A stretch of 13,519 bases of DNA from JAVXAG01 sp036660615 (GTDB taxonomy: Bacteria; Bacillota; Clostridia; Peptostreptococcales; Anaerovoracaceae). Under the pieces are notes generated by a model. That model was not told where the DNA came from. It saw only the letters and a list, made by a program, of their open reading frames with translations, and did not search any database. Positions 6,734-13,519 of the stretch are shown here, piece after piece (the stretch's first letter is position 1; each line of letters begins with the position of its first letter). Where the stretch lies: contig JAVXAG010000047.1 in the NCBI GenBank assembly GCA_036660615.1, forward strand, positions 1 through 13,519. The letters run 5' to 3'. Both the position numbers and the translations under genes were made by a program.

Positions 6734-7783
6734 GTGAAAAAACATGCTATAATACCAATATTTATACCACACCAAGGTTGTCCAAACGACTGTATTTTTT
6801 GCAACCAAAAGAAAATAACTGCTCGTCAAAAAGCCGTTACCGCAGAAGATGTAGAGACAATAATAAAAACCTATCTACCTACTCTACAAAATCGTAATTT
6901 GGAAACTATAGAAATCGCATTTTTCGGTGGTAGTTTTACTGGTATTCCCATTAGTGACCAAACCAAATATCTTAAGGTGGCAAAGAAATACAAAGACAAA
7001 GGTCTAATAGACAAAATACATTTAAGTACTAGACCTGACTATATAAATGAAGATATTCTAAACAATCTAAAAGACCATTCTGTTGATATCATTGAACTTG
7101 GCGTTCAATCTTTTGACGAAGAAGTTTTGAAACTTTCCAATAGAGGTCATAATAGCCAGATTGTATACAAAAGTAGCAAGCTAATTCAGGATTATGGCTT
7201 TGAACTTGGCATACAGCTTATGATCGGTCTTCCTGGTGACACTCTCGAAAAATGTATTTACTCAGCAAAAGAAACTGTGAAAATCGGTCCATCTTTGGCA
7301 AGGCTGTACCCTACAATTGTAATAAATGACACTGAATTATACAATCAATACAAGTGTGGCAAATATATAGCATTGTCCCAAGATGAAGCAGTCCTTCGCT
7401 CAAAAGAAATGTACAAAATTCTCGACGGCGCTGGCATAAACATCATTAGGGTAGGTCTAAAAAGCACTGATATTATTAATGAAAACGGCGAGATTATCGG
7501 TGGCACCTTCCACCCTGCCTTTAGGCAACTAGTTGAAGGAGAAATCGCCAAAGAACGATTTGAAGAAATCTTGTCAAACAGCCAGTTTCAGGAATTAGTA
7601 AGCAGATCGGATTTGCCACCTGCACGAATAGAATTCCTATCAAACCCAAAATCTTTTTCTAATATGATAGGAAATGGTAGCCGCAACAAAATATATTTTT
7701 CAAAGAAATACCCAACACTAAACATTAAATATGCTATTGATAATTCCCTTGGGGATAATGAATATAGAATACAAAAAGATTAA
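6734..7783 (+). CDS. Elp3-type radical SAM protein without acetyltransferase domain
   Basis: This 349-residue enzyme binds a [4Fe-4S] cluster through C16-x3-C20-x2-C23 in GCPNDCIFCNQ. The radical SAM core follows: FFGGSFTGIP (63-72, the GGE-like SAM-amine motif), STRPD (98-102), ELGVQSFDEEVL (121-132) and MIGLPGDT (163-170). The wording of these motifs matches the Elp3/COG1243 branch rather than glycyl-radical activases or HemN. True Elp3 has a C-terminal GNAT acetyltransferase domain; here only about 90 residues follow the core (GTFHPAFRQLVEG at 257-269, then a short β-rich tail), so tRNA wobble-uridine modification cannot be assumed. Translation starts at GTG (6734), supported by TGAGGA at 6721-6726. 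It is 20 bases downstream of the DUF6873-like gene and 63 bases upstream of the ACT gene. The fold is certain; the substrate is unknown. Confidence 0.88.
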   Translation: MKKHAIIPIFIPHQGCPNDCIFCNQKKITARQKAVTAEDVETIIKTYLPTLQNRNLETIEIAFFGGSFTGIPISDQTKYLKVAKKYKDKGLIDKIHLSTRPDYINEDILNNLKDHSVDIIELGVQSFDEEVLKLSNRGHNSQIVYKSSKLIQDYGFELGIQLMIGLPGDTLEKCIYSAKETVKIGPSLARLYPTIVINDTELYNQYKCGKYIALSQDEAVLRSKEMYKILDGAGINIIRVGLKSTDIINENGEIIGGTFHPAFRQLVEGEIAKERFEEILSNSQFQELVSRSDLPPARIEFLSNPKSFSNMIGNGSRNKIYFSKKYPTLNIKYAIDNSLGDNEYRIQKD

Positions 7784-7799
7784 CATAAAATGCGAGGAG

Positions 7800-7841
7800 A
7801 ACGGAGCGTTAAATAATTTTCGCTCGTTAACCCAACGGAGG
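7800..7841 (+). promoter_or_regulatory. Possible two-state RNA hairpin controlling the ACT-domain gene
   Basis: The arm CGCTCGTT (7821-7828) can pair with the upstream AACGGAGCG (7800-7808), giving eight pairs, one bulged G and a 12-base loop. It can alternatively pair with the downstream AACGGAG copy (7834-7840), giving six pairs, one bulged G and a 5-base loop. The downstream copy includes most of the Shine-Dalgarno GGAGG (7837-7841) that serves the ATG at 7847. The two pairings exclude each other, so the first frees and the second masks the ribosome site. This is a reading of complementarity only; no known riboswitch class was recognised. Confidence 0.4.
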
Positions 7842-7846
7842 TAAAA

Positions 7847-8125
7847 ATGAAAGAAATAACAACAAAAGCTGTAGTAACGGTAATCGGCAAAGACATGGTC
7901 GGCATTCTTGCAAAAGTGTCTACTGCTTGTGCTGAAAAAAACGCCAATGTAATTGAAGTAACTCAATCCGTACTTGATGGATATTTTTGCATGGTAATGA
8001 TTCTTGATATCACTGAATCTACTTGCCAAATTGATGAACTTCAAGGTCACGTCAAATCCAGAGTTCCTGACATGGTTGTCCACGCAATGCATGAGGATAT
8101 TTTTAACTCAATGCACAGGATTTAA
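7847..8125 (+). CDS. ACT-domain protein, UPF0237 family
   Basis: This 92-residue stand-alone ACT domain belongs to the GcvR-like/UPF0237 group. VTVIGKDMVGILAKVSTACAEKNANVIEV (10-38) is the first ββ-loop and helix, with the ligand-loop pattern GKDxxGI at 14-20. GYFCMVMILDI (45-55) is the next strand. ACT domains usually bind amino acids and act as sensors or dimerising regulatory modules, but the ligand of this family is not established to my knowledge. The length matches the family (about 88-92), so it appears complete. The ATG is preceded by GGAGG with 5-base spacing. It is followed 23 bases later by the UPF0210 gene, its conserved partner in Firmicutes, which suggests it regulates or binds that protein. 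A possible switchable hairpin lies just upstream. Confidence 0.92.
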   Translation: MKEITTKAVVTVIGKDMVGILAKVSTACAEKNANVIEVTQSVLDGYFCMVMILDITESTCQIDELQGHVKSRVPDMVVHAMHEDIFNSMHRI

Positions 8126-8148
8126 TTTAAGAAACAAGGAGGACAATT

Positions 8149-9507
8149 ATGCTAAATATGAACGATATCATGGAGACTATTACCATGATTCAAGAAGAAC
8201 ATTTGGATATACGAACTATTACCATGGGTATTTCTCTACTTGATTGTTGCGACAGTGATATAGATAAATCTTGTGAAAAGGTTTATAACAAAATATATAA
8301 TCTGGCAAAAGATCTAGTAAAGACTGGTGAAATAATCGAGAAAAAATATGGTATTCCAATAGTAAATAAAAGAATTTCAGTTACTCCAATCGCTATGCTT
8401 GTAGGAGTCTCCGGTGGCGATCCAGTTAAGTATGCAAAGACTTTGGACAAGGTTGCCAAAGCTGTTGGTGTAAACTTTATTGGTGGTTTCTCTGCACTAG
8501 TCCAAAAAGGTTTTAGTGCTGGTGATATGGAATTGATTCAGTCAATCCCTAAAGCTTTATCGGAAACCGATTTTGTTTGCTCATCTATTAATATTGGTTC
8601 AACTAGAGCCGGAATAAATATGGATGCAGTTAAGATAATGGGACAAGTAGTACGCGAAACTGCTGAACTTACAAAGGACAGACAGTGCATTGGTGCAGCA
8701 AAACTTGTTGTATTCTGCAATGCAGTTGAGGACAATCCATTTATGGCTGGTGCTTTCCATGGTGTTGGCGAAGCTGACTGTGTTTTAAACGTTGGTGTTT
8801 CAGGCCCTGGAGTGGTTAGAGCCGCCCTTTCAAAGATGCCAGACGATGCCCCTCTAAATGAAGTGGCTGAACTAATCAAAAAAACTGCTTTTAAAATCAC
8901 GAGAATGGGTCAACTAGTTGGAACTGAAGCTTCCAAAATGCTAGGAATTCCCTTTGGGATTATAGACTTATCACTGGCACCAACTCCTGCAGTTGGTGAT
9001 TCAGTTGCATATATTTTAGAAGAAATCGGTCTTGAACAATGTGGAGCCCATGGCACTACTGCCGCTCTAGCTATGTTAAATGATGCTGTAAAAAAAGGTG
9101 GCGTTATGGCTTCCTCAAGTGTCGGCGGATTATCCGGTGCTTTTATTCCAGTAACTGAAGATGCTGGCATGATTGCTGCTGCCAGAGATGGGGTTCTTTC
9201 TATCGAAAAATTGGAAGCGATGACAGCTGTTTGCTCTGTTGGTCTTGACATGATTGTCATACCTGGAGACACAACTGCCGAAGTTATTTCTGCAATAATC
9301 GCTGACGAAGCTGCAATAGGTATGGTAAATTCCAAAACCACTGCTGTCAGAGTCATTCCAGCTATTGGATTATCAGAAGGCGAAGAACTTGACTTCGGAG
9401 GTCTTCTTGGCAATGGTCCAGTTATGACACTTCGCACCAAATCACCTGCAAAGATGATTAATCGTGGTGGCAGAATCCCTGCACCACTGCAAAGTCTAAA
9501 GAACTAA
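8149..9507 (+). CDS. UPF0210 (DUF711 / 'PFL family') protein
   Basis: This 452-residue cytoplasmic protein has the full length of the UPF0210 family (about 450). Conserved blocks are NFIGGFSALVQKG (109-121), CSSINIGSTRAGINMDAV (144-161), FHGVGEADCVLNVGVSGPG (203-221) and LSLAPTPAVGDSVA (274-287). HGTTAALAMLNDAVKKGGVM (301-320), SSVGGLSGAFIPV (323-335), LDMIVIPGDTTAE (366-378) and the terminal NRGGRIPAPL (438-447) follow. The family is called 'PFL' because its fold resembles pyruvate formate-lyase, but no glycyl-radical signature (RVSGY-like) is visible near the C-terminus, so a glycyl radical mechanism is not supported. The reaction is unknown to me. The ATG at 8149 follows AAGGAGG at about 8136-8142. 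It forms a pair with the upstream ACT-domain gene and ends the operon; a hairpin at 9527-9570 follows. Confidence 0.93.
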   Translation: MLNMNDIMETITMIQEEHLDIRTITMGISLLDCCDSDIDKSCEKVYNKIYNLAKDLVKTGEIIEKKYGIPIVNKRISVTPIAMLVGVSGGDPVKYAKTLDKVAKAVGVNFIGGFSALVQKGFSAGDMELIQSIPKALSETDFVCSSINIGSTRAGINMDAVKIMGQVVRETAELTKDRQCIGAAKLVVFCNAVEDNPFMAGAFHGVGEADCVLNVGVSGPGVVRAALSKMPDDAPLNEVAELIKKTAFKITRMGQLVGTEASKMLGIPFGIIDLSLAPTPAVGDSVAYILEEIGLEQCGAHGTTAALAMLNDAVKKGGVMASSSVGGLSGAFIPVTEDAGMIAAARDGVLSIEKLEAMTAVCSVGLDMIVIPGDTTAEVISAIIADEAAIGMVNSKTTAVRVIPAIGLSEGEELDFGGLLGNGPVMTLRTKSPAKMINRGGRIPAPLQSLKN

Positions 9508-9526
9508 CCACCAATTAATGCACTTA

Positions 9527-9570
9527 AATAGGCACTACGATTCTCATTTTTAAAAATCGTGGTGCCTATT
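9527..9570. terminator. Convergent intergenic hairpin, probable bidirectional terminator
   Basis: The arms 9527-9542 (AATAGGCACTACGATT) and 9555-9570 form 16 pairs around a 12-base loop. The single imperfect position is T9536/G9561, a G-U pair in plus-strand RNA but an A-C mismatch in minus-strand RNA, so the stem favours the plus direction. It sits 20 bases after the UPF0210 stop codon and 25 bases beyond the fumC stop. Neither side has a strong U-tract (AAAATG after it on plus, TAAGTG on minus), so termination is likely from stem strength and position but is not certain. Confidence 0.6.
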
Positions 9571-9594
9571 AAAATGTCTGTGAATTTATTCTTT

Positions 9595-10962
9595 TTAGAC
9601 CATCTTTTCTGGTACTACAAACTTGTCAAAATCTTCCGCTGAAACTAATCCAAGTTTCCTAGCCGCTTCTTTCAAAGTTATATTGTCCTTATGTGCCAGT
9701 TTCGCTATTTTTGCTGCATTCTCATAACCGATATGAGGATTAAGTGCTGTTACCAGCATCAAGGATTTTTCCATGTTTTCCTTTATCTTTTCTGTGTTAG
9801 GTGTTATGCCTCTTATACAATGCTTTTCAAAAGAATCCATTGCACTTGCCATAAGGTCTACTGACTCAAGGAAGTTATATATCATAACTGGCATAAATAC
9901 ATTTAGTTGGAAGTTTCCTTGTGAGGCTGCAATTCCAATAGTTGCATCGTTTCCCATTACCTGTACCGCTGACATTGTCAACGCTTCACATTGAGTAGGG
10001 TTGACCTTGCCAGGCATTATTGAGCTGCCAGGTTCATTCTCTGGAATATTAATTTCGCCTATTCCACATCTTGGCCCACTAGCCAGCCATCTAACATCAT
10101 TAGCGATTTTCATTAAATCAGCCGCAAGGGCTTTGATTGCACCATGAGAAAAAGCCACGCCATCTTTTGAAGTCAAGCTATGAAACTTATTCTCCGCTGT
10201 GACAAAAGCTTTGCCTGTTATTTTGCTGATTTCCTTAGCTGATTCTGTCCCAAAATCTTTGTGAGCATTTAGCCCTGTTCCAACAGCAGTTCCACCTAGG
10301 GCAAGTTCGCTTAAAAATGGTACAGTTGCCTCTATCATCTTTTCCGAATGGTCAAGCATAGAACGCCAGCCACTTATTTCCTGCCCAAGGGTAATTGGTG
10401 TTGCATCTTGCAAATGAGTTCTGCCAGTCTTTACAATTGACATATACTCTACTTCTAGTTTTTTCAAAGAATCCCTAAGTATTCTCAACGATGGAAGCAA
10501 TCTATCTTCAACAGCAACAACCGCCGCAATATGCATGGCTGTTGGAAAAGTGTCATTTGAACTTTGTGATTTGTTGACATGGTCATTTGGATGCAATAGA
10601 TTTTCACCAACAATTTCATTTCCCCTGTTGGCAACTACCTCATTTACATTCATATTTGATTGCGTTCCACTTCCTGTTTGGTATACAACAAGAGGAAAAT
10701 GGTCATCCAGTTTGCCTGCGATTATTTCGTCGCAAACCTGAGCAATTAATTTTGCACGCTTTTCGTCAATCATACCCAAATTGGCATTAGCCAATGCTGC
10801 CGCTTTCTTTAGAACCCCAAAGCTGTGAACTATTTCAAGTGGCATTTTTTGTCTACCTATTTTGAAGTTCTCAAAACTTCTTTCCGTCTGTGCTCCCCAG
10901 TATTTATCCGAAGGAACTTTGACTTCGCCCATAGTATCATGCTCAACTCTAAATTTTTCCAC
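9595..10962 (-). CDS. fumC: Fumarate hydratase, class II
   Basis: This 455-residue iron-independent fumarase interconverts fumarate and L-malate. The signatures are intact: TGSGTQSNMN (96-105), NDHVNKSQSSNDTFPTAMH (126-144), GRTHLQDATP (180-189, with His183) and GSSIMPGKVNP (312-322). The last is the catalytic serine loop of the fumarase/aspartase superfamily. The fumarase reading is preferred over aspartase by the overall wording (KYWGAQTERSFENFKIG at 20-36) and by the neighbouring malic enzyme, though aspartase can be close in sequence. The length is normal. The start is GTG at 10962, backed by AGGAGG at about 10972-10978 inside the malic enzyme gene. The two genes overlap by 14 bp, so translational coupling is expected. 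It is the last gene of the operon, converging on the UPF0210 gene. Confidence 0.93.
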   Translation of the reverse strand: MEKFRVEHDTMGEVKVPSDKYWGAQTERSFENFKIGRQKMPLEIVHSFGVLKKAAALANANLGMIDEKRAKLIAQVCDEIIAGKLDDHFPLVVYQTGSGTQSNMNVNEVVANRGNEIVGENLLHPNDHVNKSQSSNDTFPTAMHIAAVVAVEDRLLPSLRILRDSLKKLEVEYMSIVKTGRTHLQDATPITLGQEISGWRSMLDHSEKMIEATVPFLSELALGGTAVGTGLNAHKDFGTESAKEISKITGKAFVTAENKFHSLTSKDGVAFSHGAIKALAADLMKIANDVRWLASGPRCGIGEINIPENEPGSSIMPGKVNPTQCEALTMSAVQVMGNDATIGIAASQGNFQLNVFMPVMIYNFLESVDLMASAMDSFEKHCIRGITPNTEKIKENMEKSLMLVTALNPHIGYENAAKIAKLAHKDNITLKEAARKLGLVSAEDFDKFVVPEKMV

Positions 10963-12115
10963 TTTTCTTTGCCTCCTCCATAACTGCGGCTGCTACTCTT
11001 TCAACAACCAATGGATTAAACGGATCTGGAAGAACATAATCTGCTGTAAGCTCCTCTTCAGAAATTACACCAGCAATTGCCCTTGCCGCCGCTTCCTTCA
11101 TTTCCTCTGTAATTCGTCCTGCCCTTGAATCTAATGCGCCTCTAAAGATTCCAGGGAATGCAAGAACGTTATTTACTTGATTTGGGAAATCCGACCTACC
11201 TGTACCGACTACTGCCGCTCCTGCTTTTTTAGCAAGATCTGGCATAATTTCCGGAACTGGATTTGACATTACGAACACAATCGGATCTTTTCCCATAGAC
11301 TTTATCATATTTTCAGTGACAACTCCAGGCTTTGAAACACCAATCAAAATGTCCGCACCCTTCATTACATCTGATAAACTACCCACTAATTTTTCTTTAT
11401 TGGTAATCTGTGCCATTTTTTGTTGTTCAGGATTGTTGTATGGAGCACCGTCATATATTGTTCCTTTGCTTCCACATAAAATCACCTCGCCAAAACCTAA
11501 CCTCAAGATCATTTTTGCTATAGAAATTCCAGCTGAACCTGCTCCACTGATTACAATTTTAAGTTGTCCCATTTCCTTGCCAAGTAACTTGACTGCATTT
11601 AAAAGCCCTGCACAAGTAATTATGGCTGTTCCATGTTGGTCATCGTGAAATACTGGAATGTCACATTTTTCGATTAAAGTTCTCTCGATTTCAAAACATC
11701 TTGGAGCACTTATGTCTTCTAAATTTATGCCCCCAAAACTCTTTGAAATATTGTAAACTGTATCTATTATTTCCTTTGGATCTTTGGAATTTATACAAAT
11801 TGGAACTGCGTCTATACCTGCAAAGGCTTTGAATAGAGCACATTTTCCTTCCATAACAGGCATGCCCGCTGATGGTCCAATATCTCCAAGTCCAAGAACC
11901 GCTGTGCCGTCAGTGATGACTGCAACCAAATTGCCTTTTCCTGTATACGTGTACGCCAAGCTTTCATCTTTTTCTATTTCTAGGCAAGGCTCTGCAACTC
12001 CAGGTGTATATGCGATTGCTAATTCTTCTTTGTTGGTAATAGGAGATTTTAGTTCTATTGAAAGTTTACCTTTCCATTCTCTGTGTTTCTGTAACGCTAA
12101 TTCCTTTTTGTCCAT
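10949..12115 (-). CDS. Malic enzyme (oxaloacetate-decarboxylating, short bacterial form)
   Basis: This 388-residue enzyme oxidatively decarboxylates L-malate to pyruvate and CO2. Visible motifs are AYTPGVAEPC (35-44, catalytic Tyr36), VMEGKCALFKAFAG (87-100, catalytic Lys91) and NLEDISAPRCFEIE (131-144, metal ligands). FHDDQHGTAI (156-165), the nucleotide-binding GAGSAG (191-196) and GTGRSDFPNQVNNVLAFPG (304-322) follow. At the end of the second Rossmann strand the sequence is ILCGSKG, with Gly where NAD-dependent members usually have Asp, so cofactor choice is open. I use the ATG at 12115, one base after the argH stop codon, with AAGGA 8 bases before it. A TTG start at 12133 would add six residues (MERKNK) inside argH and has weaker support. 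The 3' end overlaps fumC by 14 bp. No ACT or phosphotransacetylase domain is fused. Confidence 0.92.
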   Translation of the reverse strand: MDKKELALQKHREWKGKLSIELKSPITNKEELAIAYTPGVAEPCLEIEKDESLAYTYTGKGNLVAVITDGTAVLGLGDIGPSAGMPVMEGKCALFKAFAGIDAVPICINSKDPKEIIDTVYNISKSFGGINLEDISAPRCFEIERTLIEKCDIPVFHDDQHGTAIITCAGLLNAVKLLGKEMGQLKIVISGAGSAGISIAKMILRLGFGEVILCGSKGTIYDGAPYNNPEQQKMAQITNKEKLVGSLSDVMKGADILIGVSKPGVVTENMIKSMGKDPIVFVMSNPVPEIMPDLAKKAGAAVVGTGRSDFPNQVNNVLAFPGIFRGALDSRAGRITEEMKEAAARAIAGVISEEELTADYVLPDPFNPLVVERVAAAVMEEAKKSGKI

Positions 12116-12116
12116 T

Positions 12117-13514
12117 TTATTTTTCCTTTCCAAATTCTAGTGAGTCAAGCCATTGCTGACCAACTCCTATTTGCCTTCTCACCTCCGAAGGTGCTGTCCC
12201 GCCAAAAGATACTCTAGCATTTACACAAGCTTCTATGCTAATGTCGCCAAGTGACTCTTTTGTAACTCTCTTGTCAATATTTTGAAGTTCTTCTTCTGTC
12301 AAATCCTCAAAGTCGCAACCCTTTACTTCGCAATTCTTAACCATTTTGCCTACGATTTCGTGTGCTTCTCTAAATGGAATTCCCTGCTTTGCAAAATGCT
12401 CTGCAATATCTGTTGCATTCAAGAAACCTTTGCCTAGTTGTTTTTGGATTTGATCCATTCTGAATTCTGTCTTTTCTAGCATCTTTGCAAATATTTGAAT
12501 ACTTGCCTTCCATGTGTCCACTGCATCAAACAAGCTTTCTTTGTCTTCTTGGAAATCTTTATTATACGCAAGTGGTGTTCCCTTCATCACTGTAAGTAAC
12601 TGCATCAAATCGCCGTACACTCTGCCCACTTTACCACGAAGTAATTCTGCCATATCTGGGTTTTTCTTCTGTGGCATAATGCTACTTCCTGTGCAAAAGC
12701 TATCGTCTATTGAAATGTATGAGAATTCTTGTGAATTCCACCAAACAAATTCTTCTGCCCATCTTGAAAGATGCATCATTGAAATGGAGGCATCGCTTAA
12801 AAATTCAAGGCTATAATCACGATCGCTGACGCTATCCATTGCGTTTTCTGTAGGTGCAGTGAATCCCAAAATTTCTGATGTCCTATGTCTATTTGTTGGA
12901 AGTGTTGTACCTGCCAATGCGCAAGCGCCTAGTGGACAAAGGTTCAGTCTTTCTTTTGTGTCAATCAGTCTGTCTATATCTCTTCTAAACATTTGGAAGT
13001 ATGCCATAAATACAAAACCAATTGTAATCGGTTGTGCATGTTGCATATGAGTAAATCCAATAGTAATTTCATCAGCATATTTTTCTGCTTTTTCCAAAAT
13101 TACGCTTTCTAAGTATAGAAGTCTATGCAAAATTTCATCTATCTCGCCTCTAAGATACAGTCTTCCATCTACTTGGCATTGGTCATTTCTACTTCTTGCT
13201 GTGTGAAGTTTTTTACCTGTTTCTCCAAGTTCTGCAATTAATCTGCTCTCAATACCCATATGTATATCTTCATCATCTACAGTGAATATGATTTCTCCAT
13301 TATAGATTTGTTTTCTAATTTTTTCAAGTCCTTTTACTATTTTATCTTTTTCATCATGTGTAACAATTCCCTGCTCAGCCAACATTGTAACATGGGCAAT
13401 ACTTCCGTCTATATCATTGTTATACATTCTCTTATCAAATCCGATTGATGCATTAAACTCTTTTACTATATCGTCCATGCCTTTTTCGAATCTTCCACCC
13501 CATAAACTTGCCAT
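12117..13514 (-). CDS. argH: Argininosuccinate lyase
   Basis: This 465-residue enzyme splits argininosuccinate into L-arginine and fumarate, the last step of arginine biosynthesis. The N-terminus MASLWGGRF is the conserved start of the family, so the ATG at 13514 is secure and the gene is complete. Other signatures are EDIHMGIESRL (82-92), KLHTARSRNDQ (102-112), GFTHMQHAQP (153-162), DRDYSLEFL (231-239) and the catalytic serine loop GSSIMPQKKNP (276-286). C-terminal LGKGFLNATDIAEH and FGGTAPSEVRRQI blocks are also present. It is the first visible gene of the cluster and is followed, with one base between stop and start, by malic enzyme and then fumC. Its promoter and any argG partner would lie beyond 13519; the five remaining bases show nothing. 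Confidence 0.97.
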   Translation of the reverse strand: MASLWGGRFEKGMDDIVKEFNASIGFDKRMYNNDIDGSIAHVTMLAEQGIVTHDEKDKIVKGLEKIRKQIYNGEIIFTVDDEDIHMGIESRLIAELGETGKKLHTARSRNDQCQVDGRLYLRGEIDEILHRLLYLESVILEKAEKYADEITIGFTHMQHAQPITIGFVFMAYFQMFRRDIDRLIDTKERLNLCPLGACALAGTTLPTNRHRTSEILGFTAPTENAMDSVSDRDYSLEFLSDASISMMHLSRWAEEFVWWNSQEFSYISIDDSFCTGSSIMPQKKNPDMAELLRGKVGRVYGDLMQLLTVMKGTPLAYNKDFQEDKESLFDAVDTWKASIQIFAKMLEKTEFRMDQIQKQLGKGFLNATDIAEHFAKQGIPFREAHEIVGKMVKNCEVKGCDFEDLTEEELQNIDKRVTKESLGDISIEACVNARVSFGGTAPSEVRRQIGVGQQWLDSLEFGKEK

Positions 13515-13519
13515 TATTT

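Noticed and set aside
7737..7768. Internal promoter for the ACT-UPF0210 pair: TTGATA with TATAGA downstream.
   Set aside because: Spacing is 20 bases, the -10 matches only four of six bases, and at 17-base spacing the match is poor. Co-transcription from upstream is as likely.
7790..7816. Eight-codon ORF (MRGERSVK) overlapping the hairpin before the ACT gene, a possible leader peptide.
   Set aside because: No ribosome site precedes its ATG, it has no run of one regulatory amino acid, and an ORF this short is expected by chance.
8910..9440. Long antisense open frame (176 codons) inside the UPF0210 gene.
   Set aside because: It is a shadow of a strongly conserved gene, rich in Pro/Ser/Ala/Thr as expected from antisense reading, with no recognisable motif.
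6734..9507. Radical SAM gene near a 'PFL family' gene as a glycyl radical enzyme and its activase.
   Set aside because: The UPF0210 protein has no glycyl-radical motif near its C-terminus, and the radical SAM protein has an Elp3-type core without the CxxxCxxC context or size of PFL activases. The 'PFL' name reflects fold resemblance only.
12116..12133. Six-residue longer malic enzyme from a TTG at 12133.
   Set aside because: The ATG at 12115 has a properly spaced AAGGA and fits the usual family N-terminus, and the longer form would extend into argH with a rare start codon.

Overview
The window is AT-rich, densely coded bacterial chromosome. It looks like an anaerobic or fermentative Bacillota of the class Clostridia. 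The evidence is strong AGGAGG-type ribosome sites, a SpoIIM-family membrane protein, a LemA/DUF2207 pair, an ACT-UPF0210 pair, and a short bacterial malic enzyme beside a class II fumarase. No phage, transposon, CRISPR, rRNA or tRNA signal is visible. I read twelve complete protein genes and assign no pseudogene.

Layout. (1) 31-1176 (+): a PF13679-like SAM methyltransferase whose 3' end overlaps the convergent gene by 6 bp. (2) 1171-2686 (-): a two-gene operon, EamA/DMT transporter then SpoIIM-family membrane protein, behind a weak putative promoter. (3) 2877-5990 (-): an operon ung, lemA, DUF2207 membrane protein, closed by a clear intrinsic terminator at about 2811-2860. (4) 5991-6059: a 69-bp divergent promoter region. 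The -10 boxes of both flanking genes lie so close to the start codons that both mRNAs look leaderless. (5) 6060-9507 (+): DUF6873-like protein, Elp3-type radical SAM protein, ACT-domain protein and UPF0210 (PFL family) protein. The last two have strong ribosome sites, and a possible switchable hairpin lies in front of the ACT gene. (6) 9527-9570: a 16-bp hairpin between convergent operons. (7) 9595-13514 (-): argH, malic enzyme and fumC, tightly packed in that order of transcription.

How the genes work together. The clearest logic is in the last cluster. Argininosuccinate lyase releases arginine and fumarate, fumarase hydrates fumarate to malate, and malic enzyme converts malate to pyruvate, so one transcript could make arginine and recycle its by-product. 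The ung-lemA-DUF2207 unit puts a DNA-repair enzyme at the head of an envelope module. The DUF6873/radical SAM/ACT/UPF0210 run holds the least understood proteins and is where new biology is most likely. Even so, most of the window is ordinary conserved content, and I see no convincing complete novel system.
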